Positions 17,278 through 26,780 of a stretch of DNA of 64,000 bases are shown piece after piece. The stretch is from positions 2,170,001 through 2,234,000 of the forward strand of contig NZ_CP047226.1 of assembly GCF_009867135.1 (NCBI RefSeq), in the 5' to 3' direction. The notes beneath the pieces were generated by a model that had not been told where the DNA came from, made no database searches, and worked only from the letters and a program-made list of their open reading frames with translations. The stretch comes from Moraxella osloensis. Lineage in GTDB: Bacteria; Pseudomonadota; Gammaproteobacteria; Pseudomonadales; Moraxellaceae. The position numbers were made by a program, and so were the translations under genes. Every line of letters starts with the position of its first letter. Positions within the stretch are counted from its first letter, which is position 1.

Positions 17278-18491
17278 TTAAGCCGCCATACGCCCAAACT
17301 CAAGGAATTCAGAAATTTTACGCCTATTAATAGCAAGTTTGGGATTAATAGCGAACATTGAAATAAACTTATTCACCATTAGCTCATTATTATAGCGGGT
17401 TTTCACATCACTCATCGAAAATACAATATCTGTATTAGGCATCGCATTTTTCTTTGGTAGCCAGTATTTAACCTTTGCCAAATTGATAGCGGTCAGTGAC
17501 ATATTCCAATGAAAGTCAATTTTTTCTTTACTGCGTGCTTCACAGCCATTTAAACCTGTATGCTGTTTGGCATCTCGATATAAAAACTCAATCTGAAATC
17601 GAGTTTTATAAAAATCTAAAATATCTTGCCAATCTTGGGTTAAGTCGGTACTAAAGTAGATTCGGTGTTGCCATTTGTTGTGTTTGGTTAAAGTTTTGAC
17701 AATGACGATATTGAGTGTTATTTTTAAGGCAACGCTATAGGCTTGCATATGATAAATCCTCTCTTTACCATTATCTTGAACACAGGTTGTATGGTGCAGG
17801 GAGAGATTTTTATAGTCCACTTTACCGTCATATACTTTGGGTCTGCCACGCCCTTTTTGTTCCCCTGTGTATAAATAGTTTAAATTGGCATCATTTCTAA
17901 GTCGTGATACGATTTCAAACTTCTCTGCACGCATAGGTGTGATAAAGCTGTCTTTGGAAAAATAGGCATCAACGACAAGGTATTTTGATAGGGTTAATAG
18001 GGCTTCTTTATGCTCCAGTAGTTTGCGTTTATAGAATGTAAGCAGGTTTTCATCATGTTTCACGTCAATGGTTTGTATGGCTTTGAGGTGGAAGGCGGTG
18101 TGATGGTCTATGTCTAGTATTGCCAATCCCCCTAATTCTAATCCCCATTTCATTTGCCCAGCTACCCCTGACCAAAAGTAGTTTACCCCTGCGGTATGTT
18201 TGCCTGTTTTGTTGATGTAACTTGGGTCAAAGGCAATGGCTTTTTTGCCTTCAATGTGTTGTTCTATCAATATTTTGTTAAAGTTAAAAAAGTCAAACGG
18301 CTTGGCAAATAGGTTTCGATAGCTTTCTTCGTTTCTGCCACTGTATCGGGCTAGTTGTGAGAAGTTGATTTTGTCTTTGATGAATAAAAAAAATTTAGGG
18401 TGAGGCAAAATGCTGTGATGATTCGTTTGTCTATTTTGATGCCAAGTTGTAATTTCATTTGCGTTAAGATGCTAATAATTATATCATTCAT
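17278..18491 (-). CDS. IS4-family transposase (frame shifted near the N-terminus)
   Basis: The main frame (17278-18408) encodes a DDE transposase: FDPSYINKTGKH, VVDAYFSKD, and the IS4 signature YKTRFQIEFLYRDAK (Y-x2-R-x3-E-x6-K). The natural ATG appears to be at 18491 (MNDIIISILTQMKLQLGIKI) in another frame. The two join by a -1 shift at a T8 run around 18387-18394, giving LNFFLFIKDKINFSQ. The gene is therefore either broken or uses programmed frameshifting. A strong hairpin covers its start region. Confidence 0.75.
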
Positions 18492-18495
18492 GTGG

Positions 18496-18544
18496 GGTAT
18501 TCTCTGGTAGTGGTGGTGTCGTAACCTAATTATCGGAGAATACC
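18496..18544 (-). promoter_or_regulatory. Foldback hairpin at the IS4 transposase start
   Basis: GGTATTCTC (18496-18504) and GAGAATACC (18536-18544) are perfect inverted repeats immediately upstream of the ATG at 18491. Read-in transcripts would fold and hide the ribosome-binding site, a known protection against activation by outside promoters in some IS families. Role here inferred. Confidence 0.55.
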
Positions 18545-18694
18545 TTATTTTTTTCAATCTATTTTGTTTTTCTGCCTATACTTAATCTAAATTGTGATTC
18601 TAAGTTTCTGATTTATATAATTTTTCTATACTTGTTAGCGAAGTATTGCCTGTGTAAACTTATGTTTTATAATGAGGTTTACACAGAATATTTT

Positions 18695-19023
18695 ACAGTC
18701 TCGCAGATATGGGCTATATTAGCCCTGATTTATCTGAGTATTGCTTTAGGCGATGTGTTGATTTGCAAACACCGCTTAGAAAAAATATGCCCGATAAACG
18801 ACCAATCAGTGTACTTAATCGTCTTAAAAATGCTCGTCGCAATATTGAGACGGTGATTGGTCAGTTATCACAGCGGTTTAACATGCAAAAGGTGAGAGCG
18901 AGAGATTTATGGCATTTGTCTCACAGATTTATGCGTAAAATCTTGGCTCATAACTTCTGCTTTGTAATCAATAAACAGTTAGGTAATCCCCCACTTCAGT
19001 TTGAGTTGCTTATTTCAAGTTGA
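18695..19023 (+). pseudogene. IS982-family transposase, C-terminal remnant
   Basis: In the frame of the ATG at 18709 the DNA encodes DMGYISPDLSEYCFRRCVDL, RNIETVIGQLSQRFNMQKVR and RDLWHLSHRFMRKILAH, then PLQFELLIS-stop. That is the C-terminal third of an IS982 transposase. The N-terminal part is missing; the break is at the outer end of the IS256 remnant. It was probably cut by the IS256 insertion. Confidence 0.72.
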
Positions 19024-19075
19024 GAGTGGGGTATTTGATATGATTTTTTAGTGGGAAAATTAGAGGGAGATAGGT

Positions 19076-20026
19076 ATGATTTTGACAGGTTGGTTACAAT
19101 TTGATAGGCATTTGAGCAAAACGATGCTGCTGCTGGCGTTATTGACAAGCTTAAATAGCCAGACTATGGCAGGAAACGCTTACCGAGTAAAGACAGGCGA
19201 TACAATTGAAGCAATTGCAAGGCAATATAACGTATCCTCCCAAAAGTTGATTGAAATTAATAACTTAAAAAACCCAAACGATATCCGTCCAGGTAATTTA
19301 TTGCGTTTGAGTGATACCAAAGCCATCTATTATCAAGGAAAAACCCAGTCCTATACGGTACAATCAGGCGATACACTAAGCAGTATTGCCAAAAAATTTG
19401 ATACCAATATTGCCACATTGGCTGAACTAAACGATGAGCTGAATGACGAAAATCTTGATCGGCTACAATCAGGCTTGAAAATCACAGTACCAGCGGCTTT
19501 GGTGGCAACTATCTCTGAAAATCGAAAGTTTGATTTTTTTAAGACAACCCCTCGGGCAGTAACGCCAACGGTATCGACTTCTACCTCTGCCGACAAAATA
19601 TTTTCTTATACCGTCAAGCCTGGCGAAACGCTTTCAGGTATCGCCCAAAAATTTAAAGTAAGCCTTAAAGATTTAGCAGCAATGAATGCGCTTACCACGC
19701 AATCTATGTTGGTCAAGGGGCAAAAGCTTGATATTCCAGCCGATGCTGAGCGTTTTGCAATCTTACTTGATACGCCCAAGCCTACAGCGACAAAAACAGC
19801 CCCACCATCCACAAAAACAGTGGAGACCCCAAAAAATGCTAATAATGACAAAAACAGTGACTTTCGCGTAGATTTTATCACTTATAAAGTAAAAGCGGGT
19901 GAATCTCTCAGTGTACTGGCGCGGCGCTATAATACCACCACTGCGGGACTGGCAAGAATTAATGGGCTTGCAGCAGATGCGGGGCTTAATTTTGGACAAA
20001 GCTTATTGGTACCGATTACTAAATAA
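19076..20026 (+). CDS. LysM-repeat peptidoglycan-binding protein (insertion passenger)
   Basis: A 316-residue secreted protein. A signal-like segment (TMLLLALLTSLNSQTMA, 16-32) precedes four LysM domains at about 36-79, 93-139, 177-220 and 269-313, each with the YxVKxGDTxxxIA pattern. Linkers are rich in Thr, Pro and Lys. No catalytic domain is present, so it would bind peptidoglycan or resemble the LysM tail of MltD. It is the only apparently intact non-transposon gene inside the insertion. The IS982 remnant ends 50 bases upstream, so the native promoter, or a longer 5' part, may have been lost. Confidence 0.8.
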   Translation: MILTGWLQFDRHLSKTMLLLALLTSLNSQTMAGNAYRVKTGDTIEAIARQYNVSSQKLIEINNLKNPNDIRPGNLLRLSDTKAIYYQGKTQSYTVQSGDTLSSIAKKFDTNIATLAELNDELNDENLDRLQSGLKITVPAALVATISENRKFDFFKTTPRAVTPTVSTSTSADKIFSYTVKPGETLSGIAQKFKVSLKDLAAMNALTTQSMLVKGQKLDIPADAERFAILLDTPKPTATKTAPPSTKTVETPKNANNDKNSDFRVDFITYKVKAGESLSVLARRYNTTTAGLARINGLAADAGLNFGQSLLVPITK

Positions 20027-20120
20027 TGCATTTAAAATAATGCTTTAACTTATCGTGCGTAATTCTCCACCTATAATCTTTCTTGCGAAGCATTGCTTCT
20101 CAGGTGGAGATGTAAGCACT

Positions 20121-20140
20121 AACGCCCTAATCAGGGCGTT
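20121..20140. repeat. Perfect hairpin at one end of the IS200/IS605 element
   Basis: AACGCCCTAATCAGGGCGTT is a perfect inverted repeat next to the tnpA 3' end. IS200/IS605 ends carry subterminal hairpins recognised by TnpA. It could also act as a terminator for tnpA. Confidence 0.55.
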
Positions 20141-20402
20141 CTTGTTTTTCGATATATTGCCTGATGGCGTGGGTAGTGGCACCCCCTGTCGTGAGCAAAC
20201 AATAGCCCCGTGTCCAAAGTACAGGCTCCCCGTAAAACGCTAACAGCTCAACTTTCCATTTTTGGCAAAGGTCGGTTACGATTTCTTTTAGTCTATTCAA
20301 TATCTCATCAGTAAAGCAAGTTTTTCGATATTTTGTTACTAACACTAAATGATAAGTTAGCTTATAAACACAATGATCATGCGATTTTAGTTGATTATTC
20401 AT
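20127..20402 (-). pseudogene. IS200/IS605 TnpA with internal deletion
   Basis: The 91-residue frame begins as a Y1 transposase (CVYKLTYHLVLVTKYRKTCF) and ends as one (GYCLLTTGGATTHAIRQYIE, with the catalytic tyrosine). The middle jumps from LLAFYGE to PVLWTRG. About 50 residues, including the HUH metal-binding motif, are missing without loss of frame. The product should be inactive. Confidence 0.8.
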
Positions 20403-21357
20403 AATTTACACTAAATAAAAATAATGCTAAATTATACCCATATTCAATCAGCTAACAAACCATGCTCAAAGCCTACAAATACAGAATTTACCCAAACAGC
20501 GAACAAGCCTTAGCTTTTGATAAGCATTTTGGCTGTAGTCGGTTTGTATTCAACTGGGCGTTGGTATTGCAAAAACGCTACTATGCCATGTTTGGCAAAT
20601 CATTATCACGCACCCAAATCCAAATCTAAAGTCAGTTAGTCAAGAAAAAGAAAAAGGCTAAATTTGCGTGGCTAAACGAAGTTAATAGCCAATCGTTACT
20701 TAATGCCTTGCTAAATGTCTATACCGCCTTTACCAATTTCTTCAAAGGTCGTGCCAAGTTTCCACGGTTCAAATCTAAAAAAATCCTAGGGCGTAGCTAC
20801 CAATGTCCCCAACATTGCACCGTAAACTTTAAGCAAAGTATTATCAATCTACCCAAAATCAAAGGCATTGAGACCGTATTTAGTCGTGAATTTGTTGGCA
20901 ATATTAAAACCGTTACCATCAGCAAAACAGTTACAGGTAAATACTATGCAAGCGTGTTGGCAGAAGATGCTGATATATTGCCAACACCTACGACCGTTGA
21001 GCCAAGTTTAACTGTGGGTATTGATTTAGGTATTAGTCACTTGCTCAATCTCTCAGACGGTAGTAAGTTTGATAATCCAATGCATTTAGCCAACGCCAGT
21101 AAACGACTGGCGGTACAGCAAAAAATCTTTGCTCGCAAACAAAAACAAAGTAAAAACTATCAAAAACAAAAATTAGCCGTTGCTCGTATTCACGAAAAAT
21201 ACGGCATGGGCGACTAGACTTACACCACAAAATCACGCATAGCCTTATCTGTGAAAACCAAGCGACAAGCTATGCGATAGAAGATTTAGGTGTGAAAAAC
21301 ATGGTGAAAAATCGAAAACTTGCCAAAGCGATTAATGACGTAGGCTGGGGGCAGTTT

Positions 21358-22627
21358 ATAATACTCCCCAAAAACTAGACCAAAAAATCGTGGTAAATAA
21401 GATAGAATAGCCCTTAAGAAAAGAGGTCTATCTAATGACAAAAGTTCGTAAACGTCACAATGCTGAATTTAAAAGCAAAGTTGCTGTTGAAGCAATTAAA
21501 GAGCACAAGACAATCAATGAACTGACCGCTGAATACGGTGTTCATGCAACCCAAATCAGCAACTGGAAAAAGCAAGCCTTGGCTGTCATACCCAGTGCCT
21601 TTAACACCAAACAGCATGACAACGAACAAGCCCAGCAAGCCACTATCGATGAACTGCATCGGCAATTAGGGCAAGTCATTAGCGAGAGAGACTGGCTTAA
21701 AAAAAAGTCCTCACAGCTACCCTAAATGCTCGTAAACAACTGCTAGAGCCTGACAATAAGGATTTCAGTACTCGTAAGCAATGTGAACTACTTGGTATTA
21801 ACCGCTCAAGTCTGTATTATCAGCCAAAGCCCATCAGTAAGCTTGATATCACCTTAATGAACCTACTTGACGAACAATATACCAAAACCCCATTTTACGG
21901 GGTAAAGCGTATGACTGCTCATTTAAGGCAATTGGGTCATCCAGTAGGACAAAAGCGAGTTAGGCGATTACTACGGCAAATGGGATTAGATGCCATCTAT
22001 CAGCATCCTAACACGAGTAAGCCAAATCCTGAGCATCAAGTTTATCCCTATTTGCTTAGGAATGTACCCATCACCCGCTGTAACCAAGTGTGGAGTACCG
22101 ATATCACATACATTCGCCTGTCTAAAGGGTTTGTGTATTTGATGGCGGTGATTGATTGGTACAGCCGTTATGTTTTAGGTTGGTCGCTATCTACCACGCT
22201 TGAGGCAGATTTCTGCATTGCTACGGTGGGTAAACTACTGCACAATGGGTTACGCTGTGAGATTTTTAATACGGATCAAGGCTCGCAGTTTACCAGCCCA
22301 AGATTTACCATGCCACTCATTGATTTGGGCATTGCTGTAAGCATGGACGGTCGTGGCAGGGCGTTGGATAATATCTTTGTGGAAAGGCTTTGGCGATCAG
22401 TGAAATACGAATGTGTGTATTTACGCCAGTTTGATACGGTCAGTCAAGCTAGAGCTGGTTTGAAAGACTACTTCGAGTTTTACAATTATGAGCGGTTGCA
22501 TCAGTCGCTTGATTACCATACCCCTGCACAGGTTTATTTGAACAATAGTTCGGTTAATCCTGTGCTTTATCAACCCAATTCTATCTTAATTTTATGATTA
22601 TTTGGTCTAGACATTGGGGAGTACCTT
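21358..22627 (+). mobile_element. IS3-family insertion sequence inside tnpB
   Basis: 1270 bp. Subterminal inverted repeats share TACTCCCCAA and TCTAGACCAAA. AGTTT flanks both ends (21353-21357 and 22628-22632). Removing the element with one AGTTT restores the tnpB frame (...GWGQF-VTLLTYKANW...). Confidence 0.85.
21435..22597 (+). CDS. IS3-family transposase OrfAB
   Basis: OrfA (21435-21725, 96 residues) carries the helix-turn-helix and leucine-zipper region (RHNAEFKSKVAVEAIKEHKT). OrfB continues in the -1 frame through an A8G slip at 21699-21707 to 22597. It contains the DDE core: WSTDITYIRLSKGFVYL, FNTDQGSQFTS and RALDNIFVERLWRSVKYE. Both frames look intact, so the element may still be active. 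Confidence 0.88.
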
Positions 22628-22878
22628 AGTTTGTTACTCTGCTTACCTACAAGGCGAATTGGTATGGTAAAAATATGCTAAAAGTAAATCGGTTCTTTGC
22701 TAGTAGTAAAATTTGTTCGCATTGTCATCACAAGCTAGATAATTTGCCATTATCTGTGAGAAATTGGACGTGTCCTAGCTGTCAAACATACCATGACCGT
22801 GATACCAATGCTGCGAGCAATATACGCCAGCAGGCGTTAGCTGATGTAGCAGGACTTGCTACTGTGTAAAGAGTTCCT

Positions 22879-22910
22879 CCAGTACGTGACTTTCAGCGTA
22901 AGGGTACTGG
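22879..22910 (+). repeat. Hairpin at the tnpB-side end of the IS605-type element
   Basis: CCAGTAC and GTACTGG flank an 18-base loop, nine bases behind the tnpB stop. It is probably the right-end hairpin recognised by TnpA. In IS200/IS605 elements this region also forms the 3' part of the TnpB guide RNA. Confidence 0.55.
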
Positions 22911-22932
22911 CGAAAGATAACAACTCAATCTA

Positions 22933-23912
22933 TAGTAAATCCTGTATTATAATGAACACAACTTAAACTTTCATAGATAGTGCCATGCCAAACCTATACG
23001 ACCAAGACTTACGCAAACGCACCATAGCCTACTGGCAAGAAACAAATAACAAAAGCAAAACAGCTAGAATATTCGGCATCTGTCGCAACACGCTTAACAG
23101 TTGGATAGCCTTGTACCAGGACCAAGGCAATACCGAACCTAAGAAAGCACAACCAACGGGTGTAAAACACATCATAACTGACCTTGATAGTTTTGAACGA
23201 TATGTCAAAGCTAAACAATTTGACACCGCTAAACAGCTACGGGAACAATATTTAAAAGACCATCCCGATGTCAGTATATCCTACAATGCGTTTGTCGATA
23301 CCCTACATCGTATCAACTGGACATTTAAAAAAAGACCTTCACCTACAAAGAATCAGACCCCGTAAAACAGCAAGGTTTTAGCGTATGTTTAGCTATCATG
23401 GCTTTTTGGTTTGGTCTGACCAACATCCTATTTATGGATGAAACAGGCTTTTACCAAAGACAAAGCTATCATCGTAGCTGGTCACCGGTTGGCACACCTT
23501 GCTATGCTAAAATGGATGCCAATAAAGGCAAACGCTTAAATCTTATTGGTGCAATGAGTATGGCTGAATTTAAACTGATTGCACCTGTGACCTTTGAAGG
23601 TGGGTGTAAGCGTGATACGGTAGAAAATTGGCTTCACACGCTTGGTCAATCTTTGCCTAAAGATGAACTCGACAGCTACCCACAGCGTTTTTTAATCATG
23701 GATAATGCGCGCTTTCATCGGGGTGGTGATTTAAAACAGATTGCCGAAAAATACAACTTAACGTTACTGTACTTACCACCTTATTCTCCTGAGTTAAATC
23801 CTGTGGAGAATAAGTGGGCAGTGGTTAAGCAAAAGGTAAAACTCTCGATTAATGACTTCGATTCGCTTCATGATTGTGTTAAATACTGTTCAGTTTAATT
23901 TAGGGTTTACTA
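22933..23912 (+). mobile_element. IS630-family insertion sequence, copy 2
   Basis: 980 bp with the same ends as copy 1, in the same orientation. TA lies at 22931-22932 and 23913-23914. Its right flank is the 3' half of the OmpA-like gene and its left flank is the IS605-type element. Confidence 0.88.
22985..23898 (+). CDS. IS630 transposase, two frames joined by -1 frameshift (copy 2)
   Basis: The protein frames read identically to copy 1: an N-terminal helix-turn-helix frame (22985-23365) and a DDE frame ending at 23898. The A7G slip site is at 23327-23334. Near-identity of the copies implies recent duplication or ongoing gene conversion. Confidence 0.85.
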
Positions 23913-24281
23913 TATTTACAAGAATTGCACCAGGTGGTGAAAAATAGGCTTAAAATTCGAAGTGATGTTACAGCTGTCATCATTGCTGGCACTTCTTCTG
24001 ACGAAGGTGACTTTAAAGCCGAAAAAATGCAGCTATCTAAACAACGTGCGTTACAATTAAAAAATGCGTTTATTCGACTCATGGGTATTGACCCAAATAA
24101 TACCATCGCAATCGGTTGCGGTGACTATAACGCCATTGCTAATGAGCATAGTGAAAATGGCAGTGCATTAAACCGTCGAATCTATATGCAGTTTGGTAGT
24201 GATATCGACAATAGACAATTAGTTTTAGATAAATTCGGTCAACTCAAAGCGCCCTATAAACATTGCGAAATTGCCCATTAA
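23913..24281 (+). pseudogene. OmpA-family lipoprotein gene, 3' part
   Basis: Continues the frame cut at 16030: KPMY-LQELHQVVKNRLK. It encodes the OmpA-like peptidoglycan-binding domain: IIAGTSSDEGD, LSKQRALQLKNAFIRLMGI, and ENGSALNRRIYMQF (the conserved NRR). Without the first 98 codons it lacks the signal peptide and cannot reach the envelope. The gene next to it, a CoA pyrophosphatase, starts 21 bases later. Confidence 0.87.
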
Positions 24282-24301
24282 ATTTTGATGAATTAAAAAA
24301 T

Positions 24302-24901
24302 ATGTCCACAACTAGATTTCAAAGTCCCTTACTGACCCAACTAGCAGAGCGAATCGCAAAACTGCCATTCGACCCCACGCCGCAGCCGTATTCGGTACTC
24401 ATCGCCATTACCAATGAAGCTGAGCCAAAAATTTTGTACTCGTTGCGCGCTTCGGATATGCGAGAACATGCCGGCGAAGTATCATTTGCAGGGGGCAGAC
24501 GCGAAGACACAGACGATAGCAACCAAGCTACCGCGTTACGAGAAACGCATGAGGAAACCGGTATTCATCCCAGTCAAGTGACTGTGTTGGGCGAATTGCC
24601 ACTACAATTTGCCAAAAGCGGCAGACCTGTCAAGCCGATTGTGGGGGTGATACCACCCAGTGTTAACCTTGTGCCAGAGATGTGCGAAATTGCAAGGCTA
24701 TTTTGGGCAGACTTAGCCACGCTCATTCACCAGCCGACCATCGATTACGCGTATGATTTGGGTCGCCAAGTGATGGTATCACCGAGCTTTATCATTGATG
24801 GCGAGACCGTGTGGGGCTTGACTGGGCGCATCACCGCAAGCCTACTGGAAATAGGATTTGACCGCCAGATTGATTGGTATTTTAATGTTCACGATAAATA
24901 G
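24302..24901 (+). CDS. CoA pyrophosphatase-type Nudix hydrolase
   Basis: A 199-residue NudL/YeaB-like protein. The Nudix box is GGRREDTDDSNQATALRETH followed by EETGI, with the Asp-rich start typical of CoA hydrolases (TALRExxEE). The family cleaves CoA or oxidised CoA to 3',5'-ADP and phosphopantetheine. I chose ATG 24302 (MSTTRFQSPL); the upstream in-frame start at 24263 overlaps the lipoprotein gene and adds unlikely sequence. Confidence 0.85.
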   Translation: MSTTRFQSPLLTQLAERIAKLPFDPTPQPYSVLIAITNEAEPKILYSLRASDMREHAGEVSFAGGRREDTDDSNQATALRETHEETGIHPSQVTVLGELPLQFAKSGRPVKPIVGVIPPSVNLVPEMCEIARLFWADLATLIHQPTIDYAYDLGRQVMVSPSFIIDGETVWGLTGRITASLLEIGFDRQIDWYFNVHDK

Positions 24902-24920
24902 CCAATCAACCAGAAACCAA

Positions 24921-26735
24921 TCACTGTAGCGCTGTCCACGCTAGCATTTCATCCAGCACGGCTTTGGCATTGCTATTATTTTTGACATTGTCGGCATTAA
25001 TCATCCCAACCACTGCATACCATTTTCCTGATTTGCCTTGAACATAGCCTGCCATGCTGGTGACATTATCGAGCGTGCCTGTTTTGATCCAAGCATGCCC
25101 AATGGCAGGGTTATTTGGCTGGCGCAATTTCAGCGCTTTAATGGTACCCGACTCGCCTGCCACGCCCAATGAATCACGATATACGGTAAAATTGGGTGAA
25201 TGATAAGCCAGAGTTAGCAGCGCTAACATACTATTGGGCGCCACGCGGCAATCTCGGCATAAACCTGAGGCTCTAGTCATCACAGGGGGCTGTGCTTGGG
25301 GCAGCTTTTGTTGCCACCACTGGTGGATGTAGGCAAAGGTTTTTGGATAAGTGCTGATACGCTGCTTGTCGGCATACACCGGTAGCGACAAGGCGATTTG
25401 TTCTGTCATCACATTGTTGGAGTGCTGATTGATGTCTTTGATTTGTTCATGCAATGGATTGGAAGCGACATAGCCAACCAATTTTGGGGTCAAGGGTTTG
25501 CCAAAGTATTTTAGGTATAAGCGAATATACCAAGGTAGGGCTTGCGGTATCGCCTTGGCTTGCTGCATATAAGGCACTGCAGGATTGGCAAATTCAATAT
25601 TCCCTATAAAGTTTGGCAAGATTTTTTGCCAATCGGCGATGATTTGTTGTTTTACCAGTACATCCCCATCAGGAAACGTCAGATAGCGCTTTTGCTCACC
25701 ACAGAAGGCGGACGCGGTTTGGTGAAAGCTCAATCCTGTGGATGTCAATGTCCCAATCCAATCGTCTTGGTTGCTATTGCAAGGCTCTTGACTGGCTTTA
25801 AGTGTTGTAGGCATAGTGAAGTTTGCCAGTGCAGGCTTTAGGCTGACTTGATACGCCGCTACGTCTTTGGGATTAATCGAGGGTTTGCTTTGTATTTGCT
25901 CAAGATTTGCCGCTTCGTTATAAAGGTCAGATGTGTTCGAAGTAGTAGCACTGCTACCACTAGCGGATGCCTTAGCAGGTTTGATAGCTGCTATTGCGTT
26001 AGGTTTTGCTATTGGCACTAAATCCACTTCCACCGTACCAAAATTGGTCAACAAAGCATTGGGCTGGGCATTATAAGGACGTAATCCTTTGCCATCAAAC
26101 GCATTAACATCAAAATCCACCCCGTCAAACTGCTGATTATCGATGATTAAATTGCCTTGTACTTGCTTAATACCCTGTGCTTTAATCATGGCAAGCAGTT
26201 GGTACAAGCGCTCGTTTTCCAGTTTTGGGTCGCCACTGCCCTGCACAATCACATCACCATAAAGCGTGCCTTTCCACACAAAACCATGCTGATACAATTT
26301 GGTTTGCCAAACAAAATCTTTGCCCAAACTATCGAGCGCCACATAAGTGGGAATCAGTTTCTGCGTAGATGCAGGGGTACGTGGCACATCAGCGTTATAA
26401 CTAAACAAAGTTGTTTGGGGCGCACTCGATGCTGCACTTTGCGGATTGTCCGTTAACGGTTGTACCACCATGCTCATACTATCGGTCGGAATATGGGCTT
26501 GGGCAAGTTTGGCCTGAATCGCTTCAGGTAGCTTGTTGACTGGATCGCGCTGCCCCATGACTGCATGGCTTTGCTTGGTCACTGGGTCAGTCGTCATTGG
26601 CGGCTGGACTTGTGTGGTATCTGACGTATGACCCACCAAGGATAAACAAGCCATCCCTAGCAATAAACCCGTTTTTAAAGACAATAATTGAGTAGCGCGG
26701 GTTTGCAGACCCACGAATTGGCGCGAATTTTTCAT
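24921..26735 (-). CDS. dacB: D-alanyl-D-alanine carboxypeptidase/endopeptidase (PBP4)
   Basis: A 604-residue periplasmic S13 peptidase that trims peptidoglycan stem peptides and cross-links. The N-terminal hydrophobic segment LLLGMACLSLVG is a signal peptide. Active-site motifs are STQK (123-126), SNN in INQHSNNVMTEQ, and KTG in AWIKTGTLDNVTS. It is longer than E. coli DacB (about 477 residues). The extra length comes from a Thr/Gln-rich leader after the signal peptide and from insertions, including a Ser/Ala-rich stretch near residue 250. A 15-bp direct repeat lies upstream. Confidence 0.93.
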   Translation of the reverse strand: MKNSRQFVGLQTRATQLLSLKTGLLLGMACLSLVGHTSDTTQVQPPMTTDPVTKQSHAVMGQRDPVNKLPEAIQAKLAQAHIPTDSMSMVVQPLTDNPQSAASSAPQTTLFSYNADVPRTPASTQKLIPTYVALDSLGKDFVWQTKLYQHGFVWKGTLYGDVIVQGSGDPKLENERLYQLLAMIKAQGIKQVQGNLIIDNQQFDGVDFDVNAFDGKGLRPYNAQPNALLTNFGTVEVDLVPIAKPNAIAAIKPAKASASGSSATTSNTSDLYNEAANLEQIQSKPSINPKDVAAYQVSLKPALANFTMPTTLKASQEPCNSNQDDWIGTLTSTGLSFHQTASAFCGEQKRYLTFPDGDVLVKQQIIADWQKILPNFIGNIEFANPAVPYMQQAKAIPQALPWYIRLYLKYFGKPLTPKLVGYVASNPLHEQIKDINQHSNNVMTEQIALSLPVYADKQRISTYPKTFAYIHQWWQQKLPQAQPPVMTRASGLCRDCRVAPNSMLALLTLAYHSPNFTVYRDSLGVAGESGTIKALKLRQPNNPAIGHAWIKTGTLDNVTSMAGYVQGKSGKWYAVVGMINADNVKNNSNAKAVLDEMLAWTALQ

Positions 26736-26780
26736 AACGACAGCAACAATGTGACGAATCTATACTAGGTATCGAATCTT

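Larger units (their letters stand above)
17260..18648 (-). mobile_element. IS4-family insertion sequence
   Basis: 1389 bp. Inverted ends CAATACTTCGCTAACAA (17260-17276) and TTGTTAGCGAAGTATTG (18632-18648) are perfect. CCTGTG occurs on both sides (17254-17259 and 18649-18654), a 6-bp target duplication. It sits in the untranslated leader of the IS256 remnant. Confidence 0.88.
20462..22869 (+). pseudogene. TnpB (IS605-type RNA-guided nuclease), broken three ways
   Basis: TnpB starts MLKAYKYRIYPNSEQALAFD at 20462. It carries a nonsense codon (TAA 20627-20629), a frameshift near 21200 (RIHEK then RHGRLDLHHK in another frame), and an IS3-family insertion at 21358-22627. RuvC residues are all still recognisable: D in VGIDLGISH, E in SYAIEDLGV, and D in YHDRDTNAASNI. 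The zinc finger CSHCHHK ... CPSC is in the part after the IS. It diverges from tnpA, as in IS605. Confidence 0.85.
16031..23912. mobile_element. 7.9-kb IS630-bounded composite insertion
   Basis: Two direct IS630-family copies (16031-17010 and 22933-23912) bound the whole insertion. The outer flanks share a TA target duplication (16029-16030 and 23913-23914). Between them are fragments of IS256, IS982 and IS200/IS605, a complete IS4-family and a complete IS3-family element, and one LysM-protein gene. The structure could be a composite transposon. It could also arise by homologous recombination of a circle carrying IS630 plus passenger into an IS630 already in the lipoprotein gene. Both give these junctions. 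Confidence 0.8.
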
